Assembly (NCBI GenBank): GCA_021603905.1 | Contig: BQIU01000047.1 | Span: 1 to 33,216 of the forward strand | Length of the DNA stretch: 33,216 nt | From: Nitrospirales bacterium | GTDB lineage: Bacteria > Nitrospirota > Nitrospiria > Nitrospirales > UBA8639 | Reading direction: 5' to 3' | Shown: positions 6,924-15,336 of the stretch, one piece after another | Position numbering within the stretch: position 1 is the stretch's first letter | How the letters are laid out: each line of letters begins with the position of its first letter | Position numbers and translations under genes: made by a program | Notes under the pieces: generated by a model | Told to the model about the DNA's origin: nothing | Database searches by the model: none | The model's input: only the letters and a program-made list of their open reading frames with translations

Positions 6924-7709
6924 ATGTCAAAAGCGACATTGACCAAACGGACAGAATTCTGTTCTTCGCACCGTTATCACAATCCGAATTGGGATGATGC
7001 CAAAAATAAAGCCGTCTTCGGTCCATGCAACAACCAAAACTCACATGGACACAACTATCTGCTTGAAGTCACGCTTTGCGGTCCGATTGATCCGGTCAAT
7101 GGAATGATTATTAACTTGTATGACCTAAAGATCTATCTGTGGGACGTACTCAAAGAATTTGATCATAAAAACCTCAACCTCGACACCCCGTATTTCACAG
7201 AGCGTATTCCCACCACGGAAAACCTCGCCGTCACACTATGGGAATGCTTGAAACAGCACCCTCACATGCCCCCCGTCGATCGCATCAGACTTCATGAAGA
7301 TCATACGCTGTTTGCCGATGTGACGGCTGAACTCCTTAACGGACCAGGCCAATCCTCACATGCCGATATCACCAGACGGTATAAACTTTCTGCGGCTAAA
7401 CATCTACCAAATGGACAAACCACAGGACACAACTACACCGTAGACGTCACGGTGACGGGCCCCATCGCTTCTGACACCGGACAGGTCGTGAATCTCGGAT
7501 TATTAGATCAAATTGTGAATGAAAAGATATTGACAAGGTTTAACGGAAAAAACATTTCAAAGGATGAAGCATTTCAAGAGACTTCGCCTTGTGAATCACA
7601 TCTCGCACAAGTAATGTGGCATGCGCTTAACAACGAAATAGCAGGAACCACATTAACTCAAATTACCGTCAGCGAAGGAACTGACTCTCAAGCAAGTTAT
7701 CGAGGGTAG
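6924..7709 (+). CDS. Two-domain 6-pyruvoyl-tetrahydropterin synthase (PTPS/QueD-like) protein
   Basis: At 261 aa this is about twice the usual PTPS/QueD length. Domain 1 (about residues 1-137) is complete: zinc ligands His16, His41 and His43, Cys35 in GPCNNQNSHGHNY, Asp80-His81 in EFDHKNLN, TEN at 98-100 and Glu125. The Cys-x5-His-Gly-His spacing matches eukaryotic-type PTPS better than the QueD pattern, which has three residues there. Domain 2 (about 147-255) keeps AAKH (His160) and GHNY (His169), but has Thr-Gly-His instead of His-Gly-His, no equivalent cysteine, and FNGKN in place of the Asp-His pair. Domain 2 is therefore probably inactive and structural. The enzyme would act on dihydroneopterin triphosphate; whether the product is a biopterin or a queuosine precursor is open. 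No other pterin gene is nearby. Confidence 0.8.
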   Translation: MSKATLTKRTEFCSSHRYHNPNWDDAKNKAVFGPCNNQNSHGHNYLLEVTLCGPIDPVNGMIINLYDLKIYLWDVLKEFDHKNLNLDTPYFTERIPTTENLAVTLWECLKQHPHMPPVDRIRLHEDHTLFADVTAELLNGPGQSSHADITRRYKLSAAKHLPNGQTTGHNYTVDVTVTGPIASDTGQVVNLGLLDQIVNEKILTRFNGKNISKDEAFQETSPCESHLAQVMWHALNNEIAGTTLTQITVSEGTDSQASYRG

Positions 7710-7730
7710 GGAATTTAGCTTTCTCAACAC

Positions 7731-8069
7731 TTAGCTCGTCTTTACTAGATGCTGATCGATCAAGGCCGCAAGTTCGGCAGCCTCAACTTTCCCTTCACGG
7801 GTCAGAACGAGTGTTCCATTGGAAAAGAAATGGGTGGTCGGATAGGTTTCGAAAGTATGTTGCTTTTTAATTTCTCGACATTTACCAGGGACGTGCATCT
7901 TCGCTTTGCCGATACGAACATTAGAGTATTGAGCAGCCGTTTCCTCTAAAATAGGATCGTAGGCTTGGCAAGGATCACAGGAGGCAATACCGTAGGCGAC
8001 CACAGACCCAGCGGATTGTTTAAAATCTTCGTAATTTTCGTCTGTGACATTTTCGACTGTTCCAGGCAT
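7731..8069 (-). CDS. Thioredoxin-like protein with CDPC active site
   Basis: The 112-aa product has a thioredoxin fold with the redox motif SCDPC (Cys31 and Cys34) and a cis-proline candidate in ETYPTTHFF. The usual Trp before the first Cys is replaced by Ser, so the redox potential may differ from that of canonical WCGPC thioredoxins. ATG 8069 is chosen because GGAG lies about 7 nt upstream; the frame is open to 8108, but that start has no ribosome binding site. It lies on the same strand downstream of the peroxiredoxin gene, although a terminator separates them. A role in reducing disulfides, possibly of that peroxiredoxin, is inference. Confidence 0.8.
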   Translation of the reverse strand: MPGTVENVTDENYEDFKQSAGSVVAYGIASCDPCQAYDPILEETAAQYSNVRIGKAKMHVPGKCREIKKQHTFETYPTTHFFSNGTLVLTREGKVEAAELAALIDQHLVKTS

Positions 8070-8113
8070 ATAGGTCTCCGTATCACGTCTCGTTCTGTGG
8101 CTAACCAAGATAC

Positions 8114-8149
8114 AAAAAAGGGGACCCCTTCTGACTGAGATCCCCTTTT
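8114..8149 (-). terminator. Rho-independent terminator after the peroxiredoxin gene
   Basis: Read on the minus strand, AAAAGGGGA pairs with TCCCCTTTT and a six-T run follows. It lies between the peroxiredoxin stop and the thioredoxin-like gene. Confidence 0.75.
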
Positions 8150-8167
8150 CAGTAATTTTAATCGGAG

Positions 8168-8638
8168 TTAATTCATAGATTTAAGCGCTTCTAGAATTTC
8201 CTTGTCATCCCGTGCGGTCTTAATATCTTGGACTTTCACATAACCAACCTTACCGTCTTTGCCCACAATCACGGTTGCTCGCTTGGAACAATTCAACGGT
8301 TCAAAATACAGTCCGTATGCTTTGCTTACAGATCGATCCATATCTGCCAGCAACTTGTGCTTGAGGTCAAGCGAGTCAGCCCAAGCCTTATGTGAAAAGA
8401 AACTATCACAGCTCACTCCAAACAATTCTGCTTCACTTGACCCAAAACTTGGGAAATCATCGGTGAGACATTTATTCTCACCCGTACACACAGGGCTCCA
8501 ATCTAACGGGTAAAAAGCCAGAACAACCTTCTTTTTTCCTTTAAAATCACTTAGTTTAACATCATTTTGATCCTGATCTTTCATCGTAAAATCAGGTGCT
8601 TGATCACCAACTTTGACTTCGGCTGCAACATCGGACAT
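8168..8638 (-). CDS. Peroxiredoxin (AhpC/TSA superfamily)
   Basis: The 156-aa peroxidase has the peroxidatic Cys51 in [11 protein letters not shown], the upstream AFYPLDWSP segment, and a conserved Arg in SKRATVIVG. Peroxiredoxins reduce peroxides via a Cys sulfenic acid; Cys57 and a later Cys in PLNCSKR are possible resolving residues. Two ATGs lie six bases apart, at 8644 and 8638. The GGGAGG Shine-Dalgarno is only 2 nt before the first but 8 nt before the second, so 8638 is preferred. A minus-strand terminator follows. It is one of three peroxide-defence proteins in the window, along with rubrerythrin and PerR. Confidence 0.88.
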   Translation of the reverse strand: MSDVAAEVKVGDQAPDFTMKDQDQNDVKLSDFKGKKKVVLAFYPLDWSPVCTGENKCLTDDFPSFGSSEAELFGVSCDSFFSHKAWADSLDLKHKLLADMDRSVSKAYGLYFEPLNCSKRATVIVGKDGKVGYVKVQDIKTARDDKEILEALKSMN

Positions 8639-8688
8639 GGACATATCCTCCCTGTTATTAAAGACAAAATAGGACTTCTACTTCCTTA

Positions 8689-8958
8689 TCAAGGTTGGTA
8701 ACATGGGATCGAAATCTTTGTCAACACGCGAAAAAGGCCTAGACGTCTCATCTCCGTCTGCCCAGACCTCATGAGAGTGCCTGTTCTCGGTGCTATCTCC
8801 CAATAGTCACCACAATGGTCCAAAAACTCTAAAAAGCGATGCTGTCTTCTCCCTTGTATTTTTGTCAAATGCAGGGTATCGTAAAAATACGTGGTGGCAA
8901 GCAATTTTCCTTCCAGCCCTATTTCAACGATAACGTAATTCACCCCGATAGCGCCCAT
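8689..8958 (-). CDS. Possible small hypothetical protein (weak)
   Basis: An 89-aa frame fills most of the 316-bp gap between the peroxiredoxin and PBP1A genes. I do not recognise a family. Its ATG sits immediately beside the PBP1A ATG on the other strand, so promoter and ribosome site would have to lie inside the PBP1A gene, and no Shine-Dalgarno is visible there. Its 3' end also covers the likely promoter area of the peroxiredoxin gene. It may be an open frame by chance. Confidence 0.25.
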   Translation of the reverse strand: MGAIGVNYVIVEIGLEGKLLATTYFYDTLHLTKIQGRRQHRFLEFLDHCGDYWEIAPRTGTLMRSGQTEMRRLGLFRVLTKISIPCYQP

Positions 8959-8960
8959 TC

Positions 8961-11348
8961 ATGGCAGATAAGCGATCGTTTCGAACAACCCTGAAAAATG
9001 TGCTGTTTTCCAGGAAACTGGTCATCAGTATTGCCCTGTGTGGTGGACTCATGCTTGGAGGGGTAATCGGAGTCCTCTGGATAGGCACCCAGGGCTTACC
9101 CTCACTCGAATCACTTCAAGATTACCAACCCAGCCTTATTACTCGCGTGTACTCTGACGAGGGAGATGTCATAGGTCAATTTTTTGTCGAGCGGCGAATC
9201 TATATTCCGTTTGAAGAAATTCCTCAATCACTCATCAATGCCATCATTGCGGTTGAAGATTCGAGGTTTTTTGAACATCCAGGCCTTGATGTCGTTGGAA
9301 TTTTTCGCGCAGCCTGGACCAACCTCAAAAGCGGTGGAAAAGTTCAGGGCGCCAGTACCATTACCCAACAATTGGCAAGAACCCTATTCCTTTCACGCGA
9401 ACGTACGTACAAACGAAAAATCCGGGAATTGATTCTTGCCTTTAAAATGGAACTGGTCTTGAGTAAAGAGAAAATCCTGGAGATGTATTTAAATCAAATT
9501 TACTTCGGCCATGGCGCCTATGGTGTTGGCTCTGCGTCACAAACGTATTTTTCGAAAGACCTTTCAGAGATTACGCTTTCAGAATCGGCCATCTTAGCCG
9601 GCCTGCCAAAAGCTCCAAATACGTATTCTCCCTACAGAAATCCTGAATTGGCTAAAAACCGGCAGGAACATGTCTTGGGTCGCATGGTTCAAACCAATTT
9701 TATTTCGAAAACTGAAGCAGAGGAGGCTATTTCTGCCGAACTGGCTTTCCATCGCAAATCATTAAAACCAATCGCGTCGTATTTCTTGGAACATATTCGT
9801 CAAACATTGGTGGCTCATTACGGCGAAACGATGGTCTACAAAGGGGGACTCCAAGTCCATACGACCTTGAACGTCGCGATGCAGAAAGCCGCCGATGAAG
9901 CCGTGCATCGAGGCCTGCACGAATTAGATAAGCGACAAGGATGGCGAGGACCGCTCGGCCAGCAATCGCTCACCGACCTCGCAGAGAACCCCGTGAAATC
10001 ACCTGATGAACCCAATCCTCACGGAATCTTAAAAGCCATTGTCACCAAGACCTCGGGAAAATCAGCCGAGATCTTGGTTGAGAATATCTACAAAGGTCAA
10101 ATCGCACTCGCCGATATGGCTTGGGCTCACCGTCGACTTAAACGCGGGAAGGAAGTGACTGAGGCCGTACTTCGAACGAATCTCACCGCCAAAGAGATAT
10201 TGAAACCCGGAGATATCATTGAAGTCACCACCAAACATGGAGATCTCGAAGCCGGGGAATTTGTTCTCGACCAGACTCCTCTCGTTCAAGGATCACTGTT
10301 AGCCCTTGATCCTCGAACGGGCGCCGTGCTCGCCATGGTCGGTGGATATGACTTTGGTCGCAGTGAATTCAATCGTGCCATTACGGCTCGGCGTCAGCCC
10401 GGTTCCGCGTTTAAACCGATTATTTATGCCGCAGCCTTAAATAAAGGGTACACCCCAGCGACCTTGATTCTTGATGCCCCTGTGGTCTACGAGCAGGAAG
10501 ACGACGGAGAGATCTGGAAACCGGAAAACTACGAAAAACGATTCTTTGGCATGATCTCTTTGCGCGAAGCCTTACGACATTCACGCAATGCAGCGACCGT
10601 TCGATTATTGGAACAGATCGGAGTTCAAGATGTGATGGACTTGTCTATGTCACTTGGCATTACAAGTCCACTCAGCCAAGATCTTTCTCTCGCACTCGGC
10701 TCCTCAAGCGTGACCCTTCAGGAAATTACATCATCGTACGGTGTGTTTGCCAATCAAGGACTATGGCTTCCACCCTATACCATTACCATGGTAAAAAACC
10801 TGGAAGGCGAGGTCCTGGAGCAACATATTTTTGAACCTCAACAAGCGGTTTCCAAGGAAACGGCGTATCTCGTGACTAATATGATGATGGATGTGATTCA
10901 AAGTGGAACTGGACGACGAGCCAAGTCCATCGGTCGTCCATTGGCAGGAAAAACAGGGACAACGAATAGTTACCGCGATGCATGGTTTGTCGGATATGCG
11001 CCAAATTTAGCTACCGGAGTATGGGTAGGATTTGACGGGGTTCGAACGTTGGGCCGGCTAGAGTCTGGGGCTCATGCAGCACTACCGATATGGACAGATT
11101 ATATGGCCAAGGCCTTAGAGCCATTGCCAGTCACAACCTTTAGCATTCCAGACGGCATTCGATTTGCTCAGGTCGACACAGAAACGGGAACACTCCCATC
11201 ACAGCTTTCGAAAAGCATTACCACTGAAGTTTTTGCAGAAGGCACAGAACCGTCGAAGCCCGTCATCCCGAAACCCACTCCATTAGATTTTTTCGAGATG
11301 GATCAAATCGGTCCATCTTCAGCAACGGCAAGCCCGTCGTTTGAATGA
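8961..11348 (+). CDS. mrcA: Penicillin-binding protein 1A (bifunctional glycosyltransferase/transpeptidase)
   Basis: The 795-aa class A PBP has a short cytoplasmic tail, one membrane anchor (about residues 19-42), a GT51 glycosyltransferase domain (about 65-240) with catalytic Glu99 in AVEDSRFFEHPG, GASTITQQLARTLFL and EMYLNQIYFGHGAYGVG, then an OB-like insert, and a transpeptidase domain (about 430-720). The transpeptidase motifs are all present: SxxK with Ser482 (PGSAFKPI), SRN in RHSRNAATV, and KTG at 664-666 in AGKTGTTNSYRDAWFVG. It polymerises lipid II and cross-links peptidoglycan in the periplasm. It stands alone, divergent from the peroxiredoxin gene and convergent with the isc operon. 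No Shine-Dalgarno is obvious before the ATG. Confidence 0.95.
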   Translation: MADKRSFRTTLKNVLFSRKLVISIALCGGLMLGGVIGVLWIGTQGLPSLESLQDYQPSLITRVYSDEGDVIGQFFVERRIYIPFEEIPQSLINAIIAVEDSRFFEHPGLDVVGIFRAAWTNLKSGGKVQGASTITQQLARTLFLSRERTYKRKIRELILAFKMELVLSKEKILEMYLNQIYFGHGAYGVGSASQTYFSKDLSEITLSESAILAGLPKAPNTYSPYRNPELAKNRQEHVLGRMVQTNFISKTEAEEAISAELAFHRKSLKPIASYFLEHIRQTLVAHYGETMVYKGGLQVHTTLNVAMQKAADEAVHRGLHELDKRQGWRGPLGQQSLTDLAENPVKSPDEPNPHGILKAIVTKTSGKSAEILVENIYKGQIALADMAWAHRRLKRGKEVTEAVLRTNLTAKEILKPGDIIEVTTKHGDLEAGEFVLDQTPLVQGSLLALDPRTGAVLAMVGGYDFGRSEFNRAITARRQPGSAFKPIIYAAALNKGYTPATLILDAPVVYEQEDDGEIWKPENYEKRFFGMISLREALRHSRNAATVRLLEQIGVQDVMDLSMSLGITSPLSQDLSLALGSSSVTLQEITSSYGVFANQGLWLPPYTITMVKNLEGEVLEQHIFEPQQAVSKETAYLVTNMMMDVIQSGTGRRAKSIGRPLAGKTGTTNSYRDAWFVGYAPNLATGVWVGFDGVRTLGRLESGAHAALPIWTDYMAKALEPLPVTTFSIPDGIRFAQVDTETGTLPSQLSKSITTEVFAEGTEPSKPVIPKPTPLDFFEMDQIGPSSATASPSFE

Positions 11349-11368
11349 AGCTAAAAAAGTATCACTGG

Positions 11369-11587
11369 TTAAGATTTGGCATCTTCATACTCTTCATGCC
11401 AAGCCATTTGGATTGCTTCGAGTTTTTTTTCGTTTGAATCTTTCGGATCACTGGTAAATTCAGGCCATGCGACAATCCAGGCATGCATATCGGTAAATCG
11501 CACCGTAAGTGGATCAAGCTCTGGATGTTCTTCCTGGAGCCGAATGCCAATATCTTCTATATCGTCCCACGTTAACTCTTGTGACAT
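11369..11587 (-). CDS. iscX: Fe-S assembly protein IscX
   Basis: The 72-aa acidic protein has the IscX signature: TWDDIEDIGIRL near the N-terminus, RFTDMHAWI in the middle and a C-terminal MAWHEEYED. IscX binds IscS and iron and tunes the rate of cluster assembly. It is the last gene of the isc operon, 28 nt after hscA, with an AGAGGA Shine-Dalgarno. Having it directly after hscA is common even though fdx, which usually sits between them, is elsewhere here. Confidence 0.9.
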   Translation of the reverse strand: MSQELTWDDIEDIGIRLQEEHPELDPLTVRFTDMHAWIVAWPEFTSDPKDSNEKKLEAIQMAWHEEYEDAKS

Positions 11588-11615
11588 AATATCCTCTTTG
11601 TCTTAACCCCGACGG

Positions 11616-13436
11616 TCAGGAAAAATCAGAGATCTTTTTACTCTCTAACGCTTCTTTCAGTGTGGAGTCCATTAACACTTCAGCAAGATGATGCGTCACT
11701 TTTTCCACTTCACTAATCTTCGCACGAATAGGCCGATGGTCATCAGTTTCTTTGACGGTCTTCAATTCATTCAGGACCTGGTAAATTCCTTTCACCTCGC
11801 CTTCTTTAATCAAACCCTTCCCGCGCTGCAAGGCTTTCTCTGTGGCCATAAGAATGGCATCGGCTTCGGTTCGGGCCTCAATCACTTGCCTTTGCTTGAT
11901 ATCTTCTGCAGCAAACTCAAATGATTCCCGAACCATCCCTTCCACTTCGTCATCAGTTAACCCATGCGAAGGCTTCACTTGAACAGATTGTGCTTCTCCT
12001 GTTCGAATATCTTTTGCAGTGACATTTAACATTCCATTGGCATCGATCAGAAACGTCACTTCGACTCGCGGCACGGCTGCCGGCAAGGGAGGCATTTTCA
12101 ATTGAAATCTGGCCAAGCTGCGATTGTCTTTCACTAACTCCCGTTCGCCTTGAAGAATATGAATATCGACAGAGGTTTGTCCGTCAACATAGGTCGTAAA
12201 CATTTCCTTCGCACTCGTCGGAATTGTCGTGTTGCGGCGAATCAATGCACTCATCACTCCACCCATCGTTTCAATTCCTAACGACAGAGGCGTCACATCC
12301 AACAAGAGCATATCTTTCTTGTTTCCACTCAGAATATCAGCTTGGACCGCTGCCCCAAGCGCAACCACCTCATCTGGATTTAAATCACAGTGTGGTTCCT
12401 TGCCAAACAGTTCTTCCACACGACGACGGACTAATGGCATTCTCGTGCTTCCACCAACCAACACCACTTCATCAATTTGAGCTGATTGAAATCCGGCATC
12501 TTTCAACGCCAAACGACAGGGTCCTAAGGTCGCCTCAATTAAATCATTGGCCAATAATTCCAGCTCATCTCGCGTCCATTCTCGCTGGTAGGTTCCCCGT
12601 TGGTCTGGCAACTCCACCTTGACTATTGCCGTCATATCATCTGAAAGTTTCACCTTCAGGCGCTCGGCTTCTAGCCTGATGCCTTGCATGAGATCATCAT
12701 GCTCGTGTGGATCAATGGAGAATTGTTGCTTGATTTCTTTAATAAAGACATCTGACACCTGTCGATCAATATCATCTCCACCCAAATGCGTATTCCCATT
12801 GGTCGCAAGGACTTCAAAAATTCCATCCTTGAGTTGCAAGATGGAAATATCAAATGTCCCCCCACCGAGATCGTACACGGCAATGCACCCTTGGGTCTTT
12901 TTTTGGAGGCCATAGGCAAGGGCTGCTGCAGTTGGCTCATTGATGATTCGCAACACCTCCAGGCCAGCAATCAACCCAGCATCCTTCGTAGCCTGGCGTT
13001 GGCTATCGTTAAAATATGCCGGAACTGTAATGACAGCTTTCGTAATGCTTTCTTTCAACTGTGCTTCTGCTCGACTTTTCAGTTCTTTTAAAATCATTGC
13101 AGAGACTTGTGGAGGTGAATAGGTTTTCTCACCAATCACAATTCGTATGACTCCGTTTTTTTCCTGCAACGTATACGGGAAATACTTGAGTTCATCGGTC
13201 ACATCTTCCAAACTTTTCCCCATAAAGCGTTTGACGGAATAAATCGTACGAGACGGGTCTTTAAGCAAATGTTCTTTCGCGGCTTCGCCTACAATGAGAC
13301 CATTATCCGTCATCCCAACAATCGAAGGGACTTTGGCCTGTTCATGTTGCCCCACAATAACGCGAGGCTGCTCACCTTCCATATATGCAACCAATGAATT
13401 GGTTGTTCCTAAATCTATTCCAACTATACGAGACAT
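11616..13436 (-). CDS. hscA: Fe-S assembly chaperone HscA (Hsp70 family)
   Basis: The 606-aa Hsp70 shows the ATPase domain (residues about 1-375; GIDLGTTNSLVAY, VYDLGGGTFDISIL, VVLVGGSTRMPLV) and a substrate-binding domain beginning around DVTPLSLGIETMGG. It is shorter than DnaK and lacks DnaK's long glycine- and acid-rich tail. With hscB upstream and iscX downstream it is HscA, which uses ATP to drive cluster release from IscU by binding an LPPVK motif; that motif is present in the IscU of this window. The start has no clear Shine-Dalgarno, and 226 bp separate it from hscB, more than usual for this operon, so an internal promoter is possible. Confidence 0.93.
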   Translation of the reverse strand: MSRIVGIDLGTTNSLVAYMEGEQPRVIVGQHEQAKVPSIVGMTDNGLIVGEAAKEHLLKDPSRTIYSVKRFMGKSLEDVTDELKYFPYTLQEKNGVIRIVIGEKTYSPPQVSAMILKELKSRAEAQLKESITKAVITVPAYFNDSQRQATKDAGLIAGLEVLRIINEPTAAALAYGLQKKTQGCIAVYDLGGGTFDISILQLKDGIFEVLATNGNTHLGGDDIDRQVSDVFIKEIKQQFSIDPHEHDDLMQGIRLEAERLKVKLSDDMTAIVKVELPDQRGTYQREWTRDELELLANDLIEATLGPCRLALKDAGFQSAQIDEVVLVGGSTRMPLVRRRVEELFGKEPHCDLNPDEVVALGAAVQADILSGNKKDMLLLDVTPLSLGIETMGGVMSALIRRNTTIPTSAKEMFTTYVDGQTSVDIHILQGERELVKDNRSLARFQLKMPPLPAAVPRVEVTFLIDANGMLNVTAKDIRTGEAQSVQVKPSHGLTDDEVEGMVRESFEFAAEDIKQRQVIEARTEADAILMATEKALQRGKGLIKEGEVKGIYQVLNELKTVKETDDHRPIRAKISEVEKVTHHLAEVLMDSTLKEALESKKISDFS

Positions 13437-13662
13437 AATATTATTTATAGTCTTTCTCGATTCCGCCCGTCTTGTGCCTCAAAAAATCGTTATCCAATTT
13501 CAGGAATATGCCCTCTTTTTCTTGGAGGTCCAAATAAAAGATGCCATTATTGGATTCTGATTTCTACTATCTCGTTTATCATGATTCAGATTGAGTGGCA
13601 GCCTACTTGCTCACCTAATGATGGCAAAGAGCACAGGAACAAAGGCGTTTCAGGTTAGGACA

Positions 13663-14385
13663 CTAGCCTGCGGTTTCGATTAGATCGTTGACAATATTTC
13701 GAACATATGTTTTGTCCGAAAGAATCTCCTGCATTTCTTTTAACACTGCATCTTTTTTTTCTCTCGCGTCAGTCGATTGCGGTGAACGACGTTGAATCAC
13801 ATCCCATTCACCAAACTTCTTTTTCAGGGATGATTCCATTTGCCCCTGTCGTTTCTCCAGCGCTTCACGATTCACATTCAATTTCTGCCGCAATTCTTCC
13901 ATTCGTTCCGCATCACTATCCGAAGAAAGGGAACGAAACTCCTCCAAATCTTCTTGGAGTTCTAGAATTTCGTCAAATAAATCAGCTGGAGGATTTGAGC
14001 GGATATCCTTCACCGATCCAGCTTCCAAACGAATTAAATATTCCGCTCGTTGAATAGGGTCTTTCAAGGTTCGATAAGCCGTATTGAGCAAAGCTGAATT
14101 CCCAAGACTAATGACTTGCTCCTGATCATCTTTGTCCGAATAAAAGTCTGGATGAAATGTTCGGCTAAGATCATAAAATGTTTCTTGAAGTTTATCCTGG
14201 TCGATATCCAACAACCGCGGAAGTCGCATACAGGTAAAGTAATCCAAATCTTTTGAGAGTGGCTGTACCTTGACGCACTGGCCACACAAATATTCACCCT
14301 TCACCTCCGATTGGCAATGCCAGCACATACTGCGCGCCATTGGCAATTCTCGAGATGACGAGTGTGTACCGTGATCGTGTCCCAT
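13663..14385 (-). CDS. hscB: Co-chaperone HscB with N-terminal C4 zinc-finger-like motif
   Basis: The product has CWHC...CGQC (a C4 zinc-binding pattern as in eukaryotic HSC20 and some bacterial HscB), then a J domain with the HPD motif in RTFHPDFYSD, then a C-terminal three-helix domain that would bind IscU. HscB stimulates the HscA ATPase and delivers IscU. The frame is open to 14448, but the first codons would lie within a perfect hairpin (14410-14438), so I use ATG 14385 (240 aa). ATG 14340 (MARSMCWHC) is an equally defensible start, and neither has a strong Shine-Dalgarno. It lies between iscA and hscA in the isc operon. Confidence 0.9.
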   Translation of the reverse strand: MGHDHGTHSSSRELPMARSMCWHCQSEVKGEYLCGQCVKVQPLSKDLDYFTCMRLPRLLDIDQDKLQETFYDLSRTFHPDFYSDKDDQEQVISLGNSALLNTAYRTLKDPIQRAEYLIRLEAGSVKDIRSNPPADLFDEILELQEDLEEFRSLSSDSDAERMEELRQKLNVNREALEKRQGQMESSLKKKFGEWDVIQRRSPQSTDAREKKDAVLKEMQEILSDKTYVRNIVNDLIETAG

Positions 14386-14409
14386 AGTTTTATTTTTACT
14401 TCTCGCACA

Positions 14410-14438
14410 ACGGGCATGGCAAAATCCGCCATGCCCGT
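14410..14438 (-). other. Perfect 11-bp hairpin between iscA and hscB
   Basis: ACGGGCATGGC pairs exactly with GCCATGCCCGT around a 7-nt loop. On the minus strand it is followed by TGTGCGAGAAG, not a T-run, so it is not a typical intrinsic terminator. In this position it could be an RNA-processing or stability element, or a partial attenuator. Confidence 0.65.
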
Positions 14439-14482
14439 CAAAATTCAACTCTAGCAGTTATCGGCTCATGAACGTGACAGAG

Positions 14483-14836
14483 TCACGCGGAAAATGACTC
14501 CCCACACCCACATGTTTTACTGGCGTTCGGGTTAATGAATTTAAAGGCGCCACTCACCATGTCTTTTTCATAATCGAGCGTCATCCCAGATAAGTAGATT
14601 TCACTTTTGGCATCAATTATTACTTTAACTCCATCGACTTCAGAAACTGAGTCGAATTCACCAATTTTTTCATCAAAGTTTGTGGTGTAGCTAAGCCCCG
14701 AACAGCCACCCCCTTTGACACCAAGACGAAGCCCACCCTCTGTAATGCCTTGCAGGTCAAGCAGACGCTTCACCTCTTTTAAGGCAGCCTCTGTCAAATT
14801 CACTATCGGTTTTTCTGTGGTATCCGTTGTTTCCAT
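14483..14836 (-). CDS. iscA: A-type iron-sulfur carrier IscA
   Basis: The 117-aa protein carries Cys45 in VKGGGCSGLSY and Cys109 and Cys111 in the terminal CGCG motif. It receives clusters from IscU and transfers them to targets. It is fourth in the isc operon, about 40 nt after iscU, with a good GGAGAGG Shine-Dalgarno. The N-terminus is about ten residues longer than that of the paralogue at 6508-6828. Operon position justifies the IscA name. Confidence 0.9.
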   Translation of the reverse strand: METTDTTEKPIVNLTEAALKEVKRLLDLQGITEGGLRLGVKGGGCSGLSYTTNFDEKIGEFDSVSEVDGVKVIIDAKSEIYLSGMTLDYEKDMVSGAFKFINPNASKTCGCGESFSA

Positions 14837-14875
14837 TATCCGCTCCTCTCCTTATTCGAGATCCGCACTCGTCTG

Positions 14876-15289
14876 TTATGATGACGAGGCGGCACTCTCA
14901 ACCTTCGGGCTTTCCTCGGCCTTCTTCTTATAGTCACTTAGTGCTGACTTAATCGCATCTTCAGCCAACACGGAACAGTGAATTTTAACCGGAGGTAGAT
15001 TCAACTCTTGGACAATTTCCGTATTTTTAATCTTTCCAGCTTCATCAACCGTTTTTCCCTTTAGCCATTCCGTCGCCAAACTTGAACTGGCAATCGCGGA
15101 CCCACAGCCAAAGGTTTTAAACTTTGCATCCACAATCGTGTCATTTTCGACTTTAATTTGAAGCTTCATGACATCGCCGCATTCGGGAGCCCCGACGATA
15201 CCAGTCCCTACCCCATCTTCTTCTTTCTTGAAGCTTCCCATATTACGAGGATTGTTATAGTGATCGATTACCTTTTCGCTATAGGCCAT
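14876..15289 (-). CDS. iscU: Iron-sulfur scaffold protein IscU
   Basis: The 137-aa scaffold keeps all active-site residues: Cys37 and Asp39 in APECGDVM, Cys62 in FGCGSAIASSS, and His104-Cys105. The HscA recognition motif LPPVK is at 98-102. Clusters are built here from IscS-derived sulfur and then released by HscA/HscB. The C-terminus has a short Ser/Ala-rich tail beyond the usual end. A strong AAGGAGG lies just upstream of the ATG. It follows iscS by about 47 nt. Confidence 0.95.
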   Translation of the reverse strand: MAYSEKVIDHYNNPRNMGSFKKEEDGVGTGIVGAPECGDVMKLQIKVENDTIVDAKFKTFGCGSAIASSSLATEWLKGKTVDEAGKIKNTEIVQELNLPPVKIHCSVLAEDAIKSALSDYKKKAEESPKVESAASSS

Positions 15290-15336
15290 GACGTAAACCT
15301 CCTTCTATTGACAAAAAATGGTAAAAATCATTTTCA

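Noticed and set aside
12224..12622. 132-aa plus-strand open frame, and overlapping ones, across hscA
   Set aside because: They lie antisense to a clear Hsp70 gene, resemble no family and have no ribosome sites.
14386..14448. N-terminal extension of HscB
   Set aside because: It would be encoded by a perfect hairpin and shows no similarity to HscB proteins.
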